A stretch of DNA of 64,000 nt from Ancylomarina subtilis (GTDB taxonomy: Bacteria; Bacteroidota; Bacteroidia; Bacteroidales; Marinifilaceae). The stretch's first letter is position 1, and the number at the start of each line of letters is the position of its first letter. Below are positions 50,526-62,891 of the stretch, piece by piece. Made by a program: the position numbers and the translations under genes. The DNA lies in assembly GCF_004217115.1 (NCBI RefSeq), contig NZ_SHKN01000001.1:1491781-1555780 (forward strand). Reading direction: 5' to 3'. The notes under the pieces were generated by a model. That model had not been told where the DNA came from. It saw only the letters and a list, made by a program, of their open reading frames with translations, and searched no databases.

Positions 50526-52317
50526 TTGCCATCTTCTTCATCAGAAATGAAGCATTTAGTTTTTGACTGATCCCTTTTTTCAACTTGTAATCAAAAATCA
50601 ACTGGTCATTCGTCAGCTCTACCTCAAAACAATGATTATTGACGTACTTAGGATACTTATTCTCTAATTCGCCAATTACTAAATCATGTGTCGCTATCAT
50701 AACAACTGCATTTAAACTGATCAACTTATCCAACAAACCCAGCGACCCCAATTGCTTATCTTTTGTATTGGTGCCTCTTAATATTTCGTCTAAAATCACC
50801 AATGTTTTGGGCTGTTTCTCTATATTCTCTATAATTTCCTTAATACGTACAAGTTCAGCATAAAAATAGGATTCATTATTCGACAGAGAATCTTGAATTT
50901 TGATGCTCGATAGAATTTGACAAGGGGTAAATCGAAAGCCTTTTGCACACACCGGAGCTCCATTCATGGCCAATATCAAATTCGTTGCTATGGTACGAAG
51001 AAAAGTACTTTTCCCAGCCATATTTGCTCCCGTAATAATATTTACACATGGCATTCCTCCATACTCAACTGAGTTATTCACTCTTACTGATGGTGCTAAT
51101 AATGGGTGTCCCATATCCTGAGCATGTAAATAAAAATCTGAATCCAAAGCCTCGGGATAATTCACATCTGATTGATTATTATAAGCAAAGACAGCATAAG
51201 ACATTAACGGTTCAATCTCTGCCAAAGCAATAAACCAAGTTGGAATAAACTGCTTATAGATTTCTTTCCATTTAATCAATCGAAATAGAATTTGAACATC
51301 GAAAAGGAATAAAGCATTTAGTGTTAACGAAACAATCCAATTGTAACGCAAATCAAAAGTATTCAGCAATTTAAATAGAGACTTCAAAACAAGACTGGCC
51401 TTAACATCCTGATTTGAAAGCTTCTGTTTGATTGAATTTAAATGGGGAGATTCGAAACTTTCGTTCTCTGTTAATTTAATAAGAGCGGTGTATTTTTTCA
51501 GTACCGAGGATGAATTTCCCAGATGAGCGTGAGATTTGTTAATAAGTTTCTTATTTGCACCAACAATAAACAGATTCAATAAAATGGGCAACAAAAGAGA
51601 ACCTAGAGTAAATGGACCAAAGACTACAGCTGCTAACCACGACAGGCTAATCAGCGGACAAACAATAGACGAAACCTGCAAAAATCTCAGTTTAGATACG
51701 GGTTCGTCCAGCCATGCCTGCAAGTTAACCAACTCTTTTCCCGTTTCGGAAATAAGCATGGCATTTGCCTGAAAGTTCTGCACAAATTCATTTTTCTCAC
51801 TCAATTCCTTAATAGCCTCTTGCTTCTTGAGAATTACATCCTCATCTAATTCAAACTGACAAAGACCGTTTGCAAATCGGTCTTTACCAATTTTTGTAAA
51901 ACAACGATTTAAATATTGATAAAGAGATCCTGTCCCAAACAAATCGAAATCAGCCGATAAATACGGGTTTATCGCAGCGTATTCTGAACCATCTTCCTGA
52001 TCTTTATAATTATGACTCAGATATTCTATTTCGTTCGCATTCAACAATCGTTTCTTAGACAAGAAATTAAGCTCACTTGCAAGTATCAAATCACGTTTAA
52101 CCACATATATAAAGGACAATAAACATGAGAAAGACAGTGTTAAAAAGAAAGTAGTCTGCCTATGAAAAATGAACAAAGCTATAAACGCAACAAATGCCAC
52201 AAAGGTAAAGAGCCTGAACAGTGACAAATAAACGATTTGTTTTTTAATCTCCTTTATTCTGAAATCAAGGCTAAGAATATTAGAACTGTAATGATCTACA
52301 GGATGAGTTTTCTGCAT
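50515..52317 (-). CDS. Membrane-anchored MutS-like ATPase
   Basis: Starting at ATG 52317 the product has 600 residues; a longer GTG-started frame to 52380 is less likely. The C-terminal ATPase is clearly MutS-type: ITGANMAGKSTFLRTI (Walker A), VILDEILRGTNTKD (Walker B) and IATHDL. The N-terminal mismatch-recognition domain is absent. In its place are about four membrane helices (near 20-65 and 205-245) and a lever-like helical domain. Such short MutS paralogues occur in Bacteroidota; their role is unknown and classical mismatch repair is unlikely. It converges on the rhomboid gene with an 11-base overlap. Confidence 0.85.
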   Translation of the reverse strand: MQKTHPVDHYSSNILSLDFRIKEIKKQIVYLSLFRLFTFVAFVAFIALFIFHRQTTFFLTLSFSCLLSFIYVVKRDLILASELNFLSKKRLLNANEIEYLSHNYKDQEDGSEYAAINPYLSADFDLFGTGSLYQYLNRCFTKIGKDRFANGLCQFELDEDVILKKQEAIKELSEKNEFVQNFQANAMLISETGKELVNLQAWLDEPVSKLRFLQVSSIVCPLISLSWLAAVVFGPFTLGSLLLPILLNLFIVGANKKLINKSHAHLGNSSSVLKKYTALIKLTENESFESPHLNSIKQKLSNQDVKASLVLKSLFKLLNTFDLRYNWIVSLTLNALFLFDVQILFRLIKWKEIYKQFIPTWFIALAEIEPLMSYAVFAYNNQSDVNYPEALDSDFYLHAQDMGHPLLAPSVRVNNSVEYGGMPCVNIITGANMAGKSTFLRTIATNLILAMNGAPVCAKGFRFTPCQILSSIKIQDSLSNNESYFYAELVRIKEIIENIEKQPKTLVILDEILRGTNTKDKQLGSLGLLDKLISLNAVVMIATHDLVIGELENKYPKYVNNHCFEVELTNDQLIFDYKLKKGISQKLNASFLMKKMAIMD

Positions 52318-52428
52318 TGTAAAATATTTTGAGGATAAGTTGTTATCACGTGTTGTGTTCTTTGGTTTGACACAAACCACTCGTATGAATCCTCGCCAAA
52401 TTTATGAATAATAGAAGGATAAACAATC

Positions 52429-52456
52429 AAAAAAAAAGATGCACCAAATGCATCTC
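52429..52456 (-). terminator. Terminator of the coiled-coil/barrel gene
   Basis: Minus strand: GATGCA stem around TTTGG with TGCATC, then nine T. Confidence 0.75.
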
Positions 52457-52467
52457 TTTATTCCTAA

Positions 52468-53406
52468 TTAAAATTTCACCCTCAGTCCCAAAACGCCGAT
52501 ATTGCCAGCTTCTGCAAAAATGCCCAAACGCCTACTGAAATCGTAGGAAGCACCCAGGCATCCCATAGTTTCAAACGTTGCAACAGCATCATCGCGACCA
52601 GCTCCTATACTACTTCCTGCATACAAATCGAAGTTAGAATTCTTGACCAACAAAGGGAAAATGTGGAAATTAACCCGAAAGCCTACATATATGCTACGAT
52701 CTGCTTGAAATTTACCTTCCTTGAAAAAGGCATTACCCTGTAATCCCAAAGAAAAATATTTGCTTACACGGTAGGCATAACTCCCCTGGAAGCCATAGGG
52801 AGTCCAATCTTTATAGGTTGAAATACCGCCAGACATAACATGAACTGGATATTTAAAAATCACTTCACTATCTGTCTGGATTTCCTTCTTTTCTGCATCA
52901 AGATTTCCCACCACCACGGCTGGAGGATCCATCTTCTTCTTTTTCAAAACAGCCTCTACCTTTTCCAAAAGAGCTCTCACCTTATCCCAAAGAACATCTA
53001 CCTTTTCTGAAAGAATCTTCACTTCTTCGGCAAGAGCCTCCACGTCTTTGGGCTTCTTGCTCTTTTCCATTAACTCATCGGTTTGATCAGGAAGATAGCT
53101 TAAGTTTTTTTTCCGATTAAGTGATTTATTGGTTTTATGTGCGGGTTTCTTGCCCACAAAGGAGGTTGGCATATTCGTTTTCGGCATCTTTTTCACTGAT
53201 TCAACCACATGAGGTGGATCAGACACATCCTGCTTTCTGGTCTCTGCCGGTCTTTCTGTTACTGTTTCAACAACTGATGGGTTGTCATCTGTTTTTCTAG
53301 CTGTTTTGTCTCCGGGGCATTGTAGCAACAACAGCACACACACAACAATTACTGCTAAACCTAACAGTACGAACTTCGAAATTTTCCATGCTTTTTCTTT
53401 CATCAT
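52468..53406 (-). CDS. Membrane-anchored coiled-coil protein with C-terminal beta-barrel-like domain
   Basis: The 312-residue protein has one N-terminal membrane helix (about 10-29, ending in LLLLQCPG; a lipobox-like Cys is possible). A Pro/Lys-rich linker and a heptad coiled coil (about 118-158, repeating VxxLxxKV) follow. The C-terminal 130 residues look like an eight-strand outer-membrane barrel ending in LGLRVKF. Such a chain could span from inner to outer membrane or trimerise like a porin stalk. No family is recognised. It has its own terminator. Confidence 0.65.
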   Translation of the reverse strand: MMKEKAWKISKFVLLGLAVIVVCVLLLLQCPGDKTARKTDDNPSVVETVTERPAETRKQDVSDPPHVVESVKKMPKTNMPTSFVGKKPAHKTNKSLNRKKNLSYLPDQTDELMEKSKKPKDVEALAEEVKILSEKVDVLWDKVRALLEKVEAVLKKKKMDPPAVVVGNLDAEKKEIQTDSEVIFKYPVHVMSGGISTYKDWTPYGFQGSYAYRVSKYFSLGLQGNAFFKEGKFQADRSIYVGFRVNFHIFPLLVKNSNFDLYAGSSIGAGRDDAVATFETMGCLGASYDFSRRLGIFAEAGNIGVLGLRVKF

Positions 53407-53591
53407 CTTTTGGTATAGGCTTAACTCCTAAGATGGAGGGAATGAATATCAATAGGCACCAAAACAATCTTAGATTCGAAAACCTAGCCTCTTGCTTTAC
53501 AGCATTCCTGATTCATTAAACAAGTACAAGTTCTCAACTTTTACTACTAAGATAATGAATATATGCTTATTACATAATTTATTTTTTTAGC

Positions 53592-53622
53592 AAAAAAAAA
53601 GAGATACACCATAGTGCATCTC
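53592..53622 (-). terminator. Terminator of the M48 protease gene
   Basis: Minus strand: GAGATGCAC / GTGTATCTC stem with one wobble/mismatch and a TATG loop, then nine T. Confidence 0.75.
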
Positions 53623-53648
53623 TCTCATTTATCTAAAAACAGGATTCC

Positions 53649-54440
53649 TTATTTCTTATAATATTTCATTGCTTCAGGTAAGAAAGCTTGCAAATTCTTC
53701 ACACGTGTATCATCTGCAGGGTGAGTTGATAGAAACTCTGGTGGCTTTTGTCCACCACTCTCGCCCATACGTTTCCAAAAATCGATCGCAACAGCAGGAT
53801 TATATCCAGCCATGGCCATGAAAATCAAGCCCATCTTATCGGCTTCTGTCTCATGTGATCTTGAGAAAGGAAGCATTACCCCTACATTTGAGACAGCACC
53901 AAAAGCCGTCATCCAGATTTGCTTCGTTTCCGCCGGCTTTTCATTCAATGCCATACTCAATCCAGTTCCCAAAGCCTGAATCCCCATCTGCTGACTCATT
54001 CTCTCGTTACCATGTCGGGCAATGGCATGTGCAATTTCATGTCCCATAACCACAGCCATACCGGCTTCGGTTTGAGTATAAGGTAATATCCCTGTGTAAA
54101 AGACAACCTTTCCTCCAGGCATACACCATGCATTGGGCGTATCATCTTCAACCAAATTAAATTCCCAGGCAAAACCAGCAATACGGTCAGCCATACCATT
54201 ATCTTTCATAAAAATCTCAACAGCCTCGGCAATTCGCTTTCCAACATGCTTCACCATCTCCGATTGATCCTTATTATTGGATAATTTATTTTCCTTAAGA
54301 AAGCTATCGTACTGGGTCAAACTCGTCGCAATCATCTGATCTTCGGGAAATAAATTCATCTGCTTTCTCCCTGTAATGGGTACCGTAGCACATGCTGCTA
54401 ATACCGTAACCAGGCACAGTAAGGCAATTTTCTTCATCAT
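53649..54440 (-). CDS. M48-family zinc metalloprotease lipoprotein
   Basis: The 263-residue product has a lipoprotein signal (MMKKIALLCLVTVLAACA, Cys at about 17) and the M48 zinc site HEIAHAIARHGNE (about 129-141), with a third ligand Glu in HETEADKMG. It resembles the LoiP/YggG-type outer-membrane-attached proteases that handle misfolded envelope proteins. All expected residues are present. Confidence 0.92.
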   Translation of the reverse strand: MMKKIALLCLVTVLAACATVPITGRKQMNLFPEDQMIATSLTQYDSFLKENKLSNNKDQSEMVKHVGKRIAEAVEIFMKDNGMADRIAGFAWEFNLVEDDTPNAWCMPGGKVVFYTGILPYTQTEAGMAVVMGHEIAHAIARHGNERMSQQMGIQALGTGLSMALNEKPAETKQIWMTAFGAVSNVGVMLPFSRSHETEADKMGLIFMAMAGYNPAVAIDFWKRMGESGGQKPPEFLSTHPADDTRVKNLQAFLPEAMKYYKK

Positions 54441-54457
54441 TATACTAGTCTTAAAAA

Positions 54458-56584
54458 TTATTTGATATCGATACGTTTTATGATTTCATCCAGATTAGAT
54501 GTCGGCAAAAAACAGGCTTTATCCTTACAAAGGTAAAGACTTGTTGTTTCATTACTAAATCTATTTTTCAACAAAGGCAAATCACTTTCTTTCTCACTCC
54601 CCAAAATCAGGACATTAGGATAAAATCTTTTATTAAACTCCTTCTGCAAGAATCTGGCTTTTTTACCGGATATAACCAGTTCATAGGGTGACTCAATCTG
54701 CTTTAGCATTAAATTTGCCCATTTCCCATGATAGGACAAGTATTTTAAGGTCTGCTCTTTCATATTGTCAAGCATCTGTTCCGATGTTTCAACATAATAT
54801 TCATTCCCAAGCAGATTCCCTAAACGATAAAGAGACTCGGCCATGGCAGCATTTGAAGAAGGAATAACATTATCCATCACTTCCATTTTTCGAGCAACCA
54901 AGCCGGAATCCTCAGCAGAGGTGTAAAAGAACATACCTGATTTATCATCGTAGAAATTTTTAATGACATAAGCCATCATCTCATCAGCAACTTTGAGCCA
55001 ACTCTCATCAAAACTAACCTGATACAATGCAATAAAAGCTTCCAATGTAAAACTATAATCATCAAGAAAAGCATTAATTCTTGAATCTCCTTTCTTATAA
55101 GTTCGGTACAACTGAACCCCCGATTGGATCATTTTATCTTTTATAAAATTTGCCGTTTGAATGGCCTTATTTAAATATACCTCATCTCCTAAGGCCTTAT
55201 AAGCATCAACATATCCCTTTATAAGTAGTGAATTCCATGCCGTTAAAAACTTATCATCAAGACCTGGTCGAATTCTCTTAGACCTAGCGGCCAAAAGTCT
55301 CTTTTTCGATGTATCCATCAAGCTATCAAACTCATTTTCTGAAAGCCGGTATTTATCTAAGAGTTCTGATTTTTCCTTTTTGATATGAAGAATATTACCT
55401 TCATCCCAATTGGCAGCTTTTAAAACTTCATAATACTCAGAAAAAACAGGCGAATCGTCTCCCAAAATCTGATCGACTTCCACCTTTTCCCAGACATAAA
55501 ATTTCCCCTCTACACCTTCACTATCCGCATCAAGCGCTGAATAAAAACCACCTTCATCCAAAGAAAGTTCCCTCTCAACAAACGCAATAGTCTCCATAAC
55601 AACTCTCTTGTAAAGAGGTTTATTTGTTAATCGATAGGCTTTGGCATACAGACTCAAGAGTTGAGCATTATCGTAAAGCATTTTTTCGAAATGTGGCACC
55701 TTCCAATACTTATCAACAGAATAACGGGCAAAACCACCCCCAATCTGATCGTAAATCCCACCTTTAGCCATTTTATCGAGACTAAGCATAAGATGATTCA
55801 AGATGACCGAATCCTTTGAATAGAAGTAATAATTCATTAAAAAATCAAGTGAAATTGGCATCGGGAATTTAGGCGCTTTGTTCTCGCCCCCCTCCCTTTT
55901 ATCAAAACTGGATTTCCAGGTTTCGACAGCTTCTCTGAGCTCCACCATATCATAAGGAGTATGAGCTTCTCTGGTATCAATCAGTCCACTTATTCGGATC
56001 CCTTCGGATATCTGATTAGCTGATCGCACAACCTTATCTTTCTCGGTGCTATAAGCATGATGAATGGCTTTGAGAATATTCGTCCAATTATCCCTTGAGA
56101 AATAGGTTCCCCCATAAAATGGCCTACCATCGGGCAATGCAAAACAATTCAGAGGCCAACCACCACGTCCGGTGATCAGTTGCACAGCATCCATATATAT
56201 CTGATCGATATCTGGTCGCTCTTCCCTGTCGACTTTTACACAAACAAAGAATTCGTTCATTAATTTAGCAATCGCTTCGTTCTCGAAACTTTCGTGTGCC
56301 ATCACATGGCACCAGTGACAGGCTGAATACCCTATACTTATTAATAAAGGTTTATTTTCATCTCTGGCTTTTTTCAGAGCTTCGTCTCCCCAAGGATACC
56401 AATCGACTGGATTGTGGGCATGTTGCAAAAGATAAGGACTGGTTTCGTTGACTAAGGAATTGGTATACTTTTCTTTCATTATATTTTTATGATTTTGAGC
56501 CTCAATACGATTCAATCCCAACACTATCAAAAGCAGAGGACATAGAATTAATAAGGCATATTTAAATCTATTACACATAGACAT
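54458..56584 (-). CDS. YyaL/SSP411-type thioredoxin-fold protein
   Basis: A 708-residue protein with an N-terminal signal-like hydrophobic segment ([16 protein letters not shown]), then the conserved opening [25 protein letters not shown], a thioredoxin-fold motif SACHWCHVM, and [13 protein letters not shown]. The large C-terminal part is an alpha/alpha-barrel of the six-hairpin type ([25 protein letters not shown]). The family is conserved from bacteria to human SPATA20, with no settled biochemical function. The added signal sequence suggests export here. Confidence 0.9.
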   Translation of the reverse strand: MSMCNRFKYALLILCPLLLIVLGLNRIEAQNHKNIMKEKYTNSLVNETSPYLLQHAHNPVDWYPWGDEALKKARDENKPLLISIGYSACHWCHVMAHESFENEAIAKLMNEFFVCVKVDREERPDIDQIYMDAVQLITGRGGWPLNCFALPDGRPFYGGTYFSRDNWTNILKAIHHAYSTEKDKVVRSANQISEGIRISGLIDTREAHTPYDMVELREAVETWKSSFDKREGGENKAPKFPMPISLDFLMNYYFYSKDSVILNHLMLSLDKMAKGGIYDQIGGGFARYSVDKYWKVPHFEKMLYDNAQLLSLYAKAYRLTNKPLYKRVVMETIAFVERELSLDEGGFYSALDADSEGVEGKFYVWEKVEVDQILGDDSPVFSEYYEVLKAANWDEGNILHIKKEKSELLDKYRLSENEFDSLMDTSKKRLLAARSKRIRPGLDDKFLTAWNSLLIKGYVDAYKALGDEVYLNKAIQTANFIKDKMIQSGVQLYRTYKKGDSRINAFLDDYSFTLEAFIALYQVSFDESWLKVADEMMAYVIKNFYDDKSGMFFYTSAEDSGLVARKMEVMDNVIPSSNAAMAESLYRLGNLLGNEYYVETSEQMLDNMKEQTLKYLSYHGKWANLMLKQIESPYELVISGKKARFLQKEFNKRFYPNVLILGSEKESDLPLLKNRFSNETTSLYLCKDKACFLPTSNLDEIIKRIDIK

Positions 56585-56619
56585 AAATATAGTCTTTATT
56601 TTTATTTGTTTTAAATAAA

Positions 56620-57240
56620 CTAAACTGGAGTGTAAAAGAAAATACCAAAACCATTGGTAAAGAAGATGTTTCCATAAATGGAATGCTCTATAAAAACGGC
56701 ATTTAAAGATCGGCTACGAATATAAGTCAGAGAAAACACGATACTCCCTACAAAAGTAAACACCAAAGCAGCCCAGTTTCTAAAAATAATATGCGCCATT
56801 GAAAAACAAAGCGCATTAACAAAAATCATAAACTGTACACTATTGAATAAAATCCTATAGCGGTGGTAAAAAAAGAACCGATAAATAAATTCCTGGGTAA
56901 AGGCTGACCAAATGGGATAAGTCAGAATAAGAACTAGCCAAAACCAAAAATTATGGAGGGGTAGCTGGAAAAAGACATCTTCCCGAAAGATGTAAACCCA
57001 TAAAGAAGAAACCACTAAAAGAAAAAGGCTCTTTATTCCTATCTCCTTTAGAGAATAATAAGACTTTATTCGAAAGATACTTCGTGAAATATTCTTCCTA
57101 TTATACATAACAACAAAACAGTATACAAAAGCAACAATCAATGGAAAGGCCTTATGAATTGGAATCAATTCAAAGAAGTATAAAAGTGGTAAGACAACAA
57201 AAAGTACCACAAACTCAGTCCAAAGATAAAGTCTCGACAT
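56620..57240 (-). CDS. CPBP-family intramembrane metalloprotease
   Basis: A 206-residue membrane protein with about six helices and the CPBP (CAAX protease) motifs: a first motif [14 protein letters not shown], a His in FSMAHIIF, and a later [12 protein letters not shown]. The usual EExxxR reads QEFIYR, so one of the paired Glu is replaced by Gln and the other retained with Phe after it; activity may be altered. Substrate unknown; members act in prenyl-protein processing or peptide-signal immunity. Confidence 0.75.
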   Translation of the reverse strand: MSRLYLWTEFVVLFVVLPLLYFFELIPIHKAFPLIVAFVYCFVVMYNRKNISRSIFRIKSYYSLKEIGIKSLFLLVVSSLWVYIFREDVFFQLPLHNFWFWLVLILTYPIWSAFTQEFIYRFFFYHRYRILFNSVQFMIFVNALCFSMAHIIFRNWAALVFTFVGSIVFSLTYIRSRSLNAVFIEHSIYGNIFFTNGFGIFFYTPV

Positions 57241-57473
57241 ATTATTAAATTAAAAAAAATGGTTGAAAGGGAATTCTACGAACCTGCTTATTTAAGATAC
57301 AAAATTTCGCAGCCTTTCACAAAATTATTTATGATATACTCTTAATTAATACACACAACTCTCAGATCTATTTAACATCAATCTAAATTGAATACCAGAA
57401 TCTATTTAGATTTTAATAGTCTTGATAAAAATTTGATCTTTGTATGACACAAAACATAAAAAAACTCAACGAT

Positions 57474-58046
57474 ATGAGCATCAAAGGAACAGAAACAGAA
57501 AAGAATCTCTTAAAAGCATTCGCAGGAGAATCTCAAGCAAGAGGACGTTACACTTATTTTGCAAAACAGGCAAAAAAAGAAGGCTACGAGCAGATTGCAG
57601 CTTTGTTTTTAGAAACTGCTGAGCAAGAAATGCAACATGCAAAAAGATTCTTTAGCTTTTTAGAAGGAGGAGAGGTTGAAATTACAGCGACTTATCCAGC
57701 CGGAAAAGTTGGTTTAACAACCGAAAACTTAAAAGCTGCGGCTATGGGCGAAAATGAAGAATACACCGAATTGTATCCTGAATTTGCCAGAATTGCTGCT
57801 GAAGAAGGTTTCAAAGAAGTGGCTGCAGCTTTCAAAACAATCGCAAAAGTTGAGCAAATGCACGAAACCCGATACCTTAAACTTCTTAAAAATATTGAAG
57901 AAGGTCGTGTGTTTGAGAAAGAGGAAAAAACAGAATGGTATTGCAGAAAATGTGGTTACGTTCACGAAGGAACAAAGGCACCTAAAAACTGCCCTGCTTG
58001 CCAACACCCACAAGCCTATTTCGAAGAAAAGAGTGAGAATTACTAG
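57474..58046 (+). CDS. rbr: Rubrerythrin
   Basis: Peroxide-reducing non-haem iron protein of anaerobes. From ATG 57474 (MSIKGTETEKN) the product has 190 residues; the upstream ATG at 57444 is too close to the probable promoter (TCTTTG near 57437). The N-terminal diiron domain shows GESQARGRYTYFA and EQEMQHAKRF; the rubredoxin domain carries CRKCGYVHEG and CPACQHP (CxxC twice). Together with hcp this fits a cell that needs oxygen and nitric-oxide protection. Confidence 0.95.
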   Translation: MSIKGTETEKNLLKAFAGESQARGRYTYFAKQAKKEGYEQIAALFLETAEQEMQHAKRFFSFLEGGEVEITATYPAGKVGLTTENLKAAAMGENEEYTELYPEFARIAAEEGFKEVAAAFKTIAKVEQMHETRYLKLLKNIEEGRVFEKEEKTEWYCRKCGYVHEGTKAPKNCPACQHPQAYFEEKSENY

Positions 58047-58054
58047 ATAATATT

Positions 58055-58102
58055 AAGCTGCAAATCTAAGACTTGGAATCTTTTATTTGCAGCTTTTTTT
58101 TT
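58055..58102 (+). terminator. Terminator after rubrerythrin
   Basis: AAGCTGCAAAT (58055-58065) and ATTTGCAGCTT (58085-58095) form a perfect 11-pair stem, then nine T. Confidence 0.88.
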
Positions 58103-58103
58103 A

Positions 58104-58784
58104 TTATTCGTCATCCAATAGATCAGGACGCAAGCGTTTGGTTCTTTTATAAGCCTGATCCTCCTGCCAACGCTCTATTTTCTTATGATCTCCGGAGAGT
58201 AAGATCTCTGGAACTTTCCAGCCTCTGAATTCAGCTGGTCGCGTATAAAGTGGAGGTGCTAATAAATTATCCTGAAATGAATCAGTCAATGCAGAAGTCT
58301 CATCTCCCATAGCTCCTGGTAACAAACGAACAACACTATCGGTAATAATTGCAGCAGCCAGTTCGCCTCCTGTTAAAACAAAGTCACCAACTGAAATTTC
58401 CTTTGTAATAAAATGATCACGAATTCTCTGATCAATTCCTTTATAATGTCCACAAAGTATAATGATATTCTCTTTTAAAGAAAGTGTGTTAGCCGTTTTC
58501 TGAGTGTATTGCTCACCATCAGGGCTTGTGAAAATAATTTCATCATACTGTCGCTGATCCGTTAAACTCTCAATTGCCTTAACTATTGGCTCCAGTCGCA
58601 TAACCATTCCTGCACCTCCGCTAAAAGCGTAATCGTCTACCTTATTATGCTTATCCTCGGAAAAATCGCGAATATTATGGATGTAAATCTCTACTACCCC
58701 TTTATCCTTTGCTCTTTGAATGATAGAATGTCCCAAAGGACTTTCCAATAATTCCGGCACAACAGTCAATATATCAATTCTCAT
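58104..58784 (-). CDS. trmD: tRNA (guanine37-N1)-methyltransferase
   Basis: Methylates G37 next to the anticodon to keep reading frame. Start taken at ATG 58784 ([13 protein letters not shown]), the usual TrmD beginning; an in-frame ATG at 58814 adds ten residues. SPOUT-fold knot motifs are visible: [26 protein letters not shown] and [14 protein letters not shown]. Normal size (226 residues). It is not in the rimM-trmD-rplS operon known elsewhere, at least within this view. Confidence 0.94.
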   Translation of the reverse strand: MRIDILTVVPELLESPLGHSIIQRAKDKGVVEIYIHNIRDFSEDKHNKVDDYAFSGGAGMVMRLEPIVKAIESLTDQRQYDEIIFTSPDGEQYTQKTANTLSLKENIIILCGHYKGIDQRIRDHFITKEISVGDFVLTGGELAAAIITDSVVRLLPGAMGDETSALTDSFQDNLLAPPLYTRPAEFRGWKVPEILLSGDHKKIERWQEDQAYKRTKRLRPDLLDDE

Positions 58785-59098
58785 CTTTTCTAAATTTTGC
58801 TCAAAAGTAGACATCCAACCTTATTAAAACAAAAAAATTAAACTCATAAAAAGAATTGAAGACAAATTGATATCATAAAAAGACAAATTGTACAAGGACT
58901 ATATCCATTACCCGATTGTTTAAATACACAAAAAGCTTGTTACATGGTCGTTCCCTTTATATTAGCCAATAAATAATTATCCTTATTCCTTGATGTTTCA
59001 TACTTTAATAACTAAATTCGTATTTGTAGTTCATAATACTACTCTCTATATTGTCAATTTAGTAAGCACTATACAGCCTACTTTTCAAGGAAAAGCAC

Positions 59099-60976
59099 AT
59101 GAAAGAACAAGATCTTACACCCTCACATGAGAATGAAACTGAGTCAAAAGATGAAATTCAGTCTGAAACCTCTCATGAACAATCAGATTCTCAGATTAAA
59201 GATGAAACTATTGAATCTGATTCAGATATTGATAATTCGGAAACAGAACTTCAGGAAACCCCTGACTATGCTTCTATGGAGAAGCATGAGTTAATTCAAA
59301 GATTAAAACTCATTCTTGAATCAGAATTGGATGATGACTCTAAAGAAAGAGCTGAGAGTATTAAAGTCCACTTTTATAAAAAACACAATGCTGCTTTGGA
59401 AGAACTAAAACGTCAGTTCATTCAGGAAGGTGGCTTAGAAAAAGATTTCCATCCTACACGGGATAAACAAGAAATTGAAATAAAAGACCTTCTCCAACAA
59501 TTTAGAGAAAAAAAAGCTGAGGTGCACAAGAGTATTGAACAGGAAAAGGAAAATAATCTTAAGCAAAAGCTCTTAATTATTGATGAAATCAAACAATTAA
59601 TAAACGGTCAGGAATCATTCGAAAAGACCTTTAATGAATTCCGAGCGCTTCAAAAAAGATGGAAAGATTATGGCATGGTCCCCTCTCAATCGGTTAAACA
59701 CCTTTGGGAAAACTACCATCACGCCGTTGAAAACTTTTATGACTACATTAAAATAAATAGAGAATTGCGTGATATGGATTTGCGCAAAAACTATGAAGCA
59801 AAATTGGCCCTGTGTGAGAGCGCAGAAAAACTCCTTGAAGAAGAATCAGCAGTTAAGGCATTTAACGATCTCCAAAAACTACATGAAATGTGGCGTGAGG
59901 TTGGTCCTGTAGAGCGTAGCAAAAGGGACGAACTTTGGGAACGATTTAAAACGGCTTCAAACACAATCAACAAAAATCAACAGAATTTCTATAATGGTGT
60001 TCGTGAAGAGCAGATCTATAACCTTGAAAAGAAAACTGTCCTTTGTGAAAAAGTTGAAGAAATTGCGGCTCGTAAGTTAGATTCACATCAGGACTGGAGC
60101 GCCGCTTCCAAAGAAGTGCTTCAAATTCAACAAGAATGGCGTACCATTGGTTTTGCACCTAAAAAAGATAACAATTCCATTTACAAACGCTTTCGTGAAG
60201 CATGCGATCTGTTTTTCAGCAACAAACGCGATTTTTATGCAGAACACAAAGACAAATTAGAAGAAAATCTAAAACTTAAAATTCAACTTTGTGAACGTGC
60301 AGAAGAATTGCAAGACAGCACAGATTGGAAACAAACAACAAATGAATTAATTCGAATTCAGAAAAAATGGAAAAGTATTGGTATTGTTCCCAGAAAGGTT
60401 TCAAATGAGATTTGGAATCGATTTAGAAAGGCTTGTGATACCTTCTTCAACAATAAATCAGCCCATTTTGATTCCTTAGAATCGAAACAAGCTGACAACT
60501 TAAAAATTAAAAAAGCACTAATTGAAAAAATCAATGGATTTCAATTGAGTAAGGATAACGAACAAAACCTGGACACAATCAAGACATTTCAAAAAGAATG
60601 GTCTGCAATTGGTCATGTACCTTTAAAGAAAAAAGAACAAATTCAAAACGATTTTAATAAAGCAATCAATAGCTTGTATGATCAGCTAAACATTGATTCA
60701 AGCAATTTGGAGGTACAAAAATTCAAGCTTAAAATTGATTCAATTCTCGAAAGCAGAAAACCAGAAGACAAACTCATCCATGAGCGCAACAAGCTTTACA
60801 ACAGAATAAAGCAACTTGAAAACGATATTACGCTTTGGGAAAACAACATGGGTTTCTTTTCCTTATCTGATAAGTCAAGCTCTATACTAAAGGAAATGCA
60901 AGAAAAAATTAATCAGGGGAAAAAGAACTTGAGCTTATTGAATCAAAAAATCAAAATCATTGATGATTTAGCCTGA
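59099..60976 (+). CDS. DUF349-repeat protein
   Basis: The 625-residue protein starts with an acidic low-complexity segment (about 1-55) and continues as repeated three-helix DUF349 units marked by W-x-x-(I/V)-G (WREVGPV, WRTIGFAP, WKSIGIVP, WSAIGHVP) followed by a phenylalanine-rich (F/W)xRFRxACDxFF pattern. At least four or five units are visible. The C-terminus is coiled coil. DUF349 proteins are common in Bacteroidota and Actinobacteria and poorly understood. It is monocistronic with a clear terminator. Confidence 0.9.
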   Translation: MKEQDLTPSHENETESKDEIQSETSHEQSDSQIKDETIESDSDIDNSETELQETPDYASMEKHELIQRLKLILESELDDDSKERAESIKVHFYKKHNAALEELKRQFIQEGGLEKDFHPTRDKQEIEIKDLLQQFREKKAEVHKSIEQEKENNLKQKLLIIDEIKQLINGQESFEKTFNEFRALQKRWKDYGMVPSQSVKHLWENYHHAVENFYDYIKINRELRDMDLRKNYEAKLALCESAEKLLEEESAVKAFNDLQKLHEMWREVGPVERSKRDELWERFKTASNTINKNQQNFYNGVREEQIYNLEKKTVLCEKVEEIAARKLDSHQDWSAASKEVLQIQQEWRTIGFAPKKDNNSIYKRFREACDLFFSNKRDFYAEHKDKLEENLKLKIQLCERAEELQDSTDWKQTTNELIRIQKKWKSIGIVPRKVSNEIWNRFRKACDTFFNNKSAHFDSLESKQADNLKIKKALIEKINGFQLSKDNEQNLDTIKTFQKEWSAIGHVPLKKKEQIQNDFNKAINSLYDQLNIDSSNLEVQKFKLKIDSILESRKPEDKLIHERNKLYNRIKQLENDITLWENNMGFFSLSDKSSSILKEMQEKINQGKKNLSLLNQKIKIIDDLA

Positions 60977-61039
60977 AAAACAAGGCTATAAGAGAGCAGG
61001 ATCGACAAGATAACAGTATTCAATCTATTCAAAAAACAT

Positions 61040-61079
61040 GAGACACCTCTCTGATTATTCACAGAGGTGTCTCTTTTTT
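61040..61079 (+). terminator. Terminator after the DUF349 gene
   Basis: GAGACACCTCT (61040-61050) pairs perfectly with AGAGGTGTCTC (61063-61073), followed by six T. Confidence 0.88.
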
Positions 61080-61163
61080 ATAATAAGAGCCATTTTTAGT
61101 TCAAAAAATAGTTTTCCCAAACGCTATTTTTTGCCTATTTTTGCAGTTTTAATCAACCATTAA

Positions 61164-62780
<1,617 letters not shown>

Positions 62781-62891
62781 TAAAGATTTATCAACAAGAT
62801 AGAATGTCAAAAAAGATGATGCGTTTGCAAATCACACTGAGCGGTGGAAACAAACAACTCTCGCGCAAACTATCTAAACAGAAATTAATAA

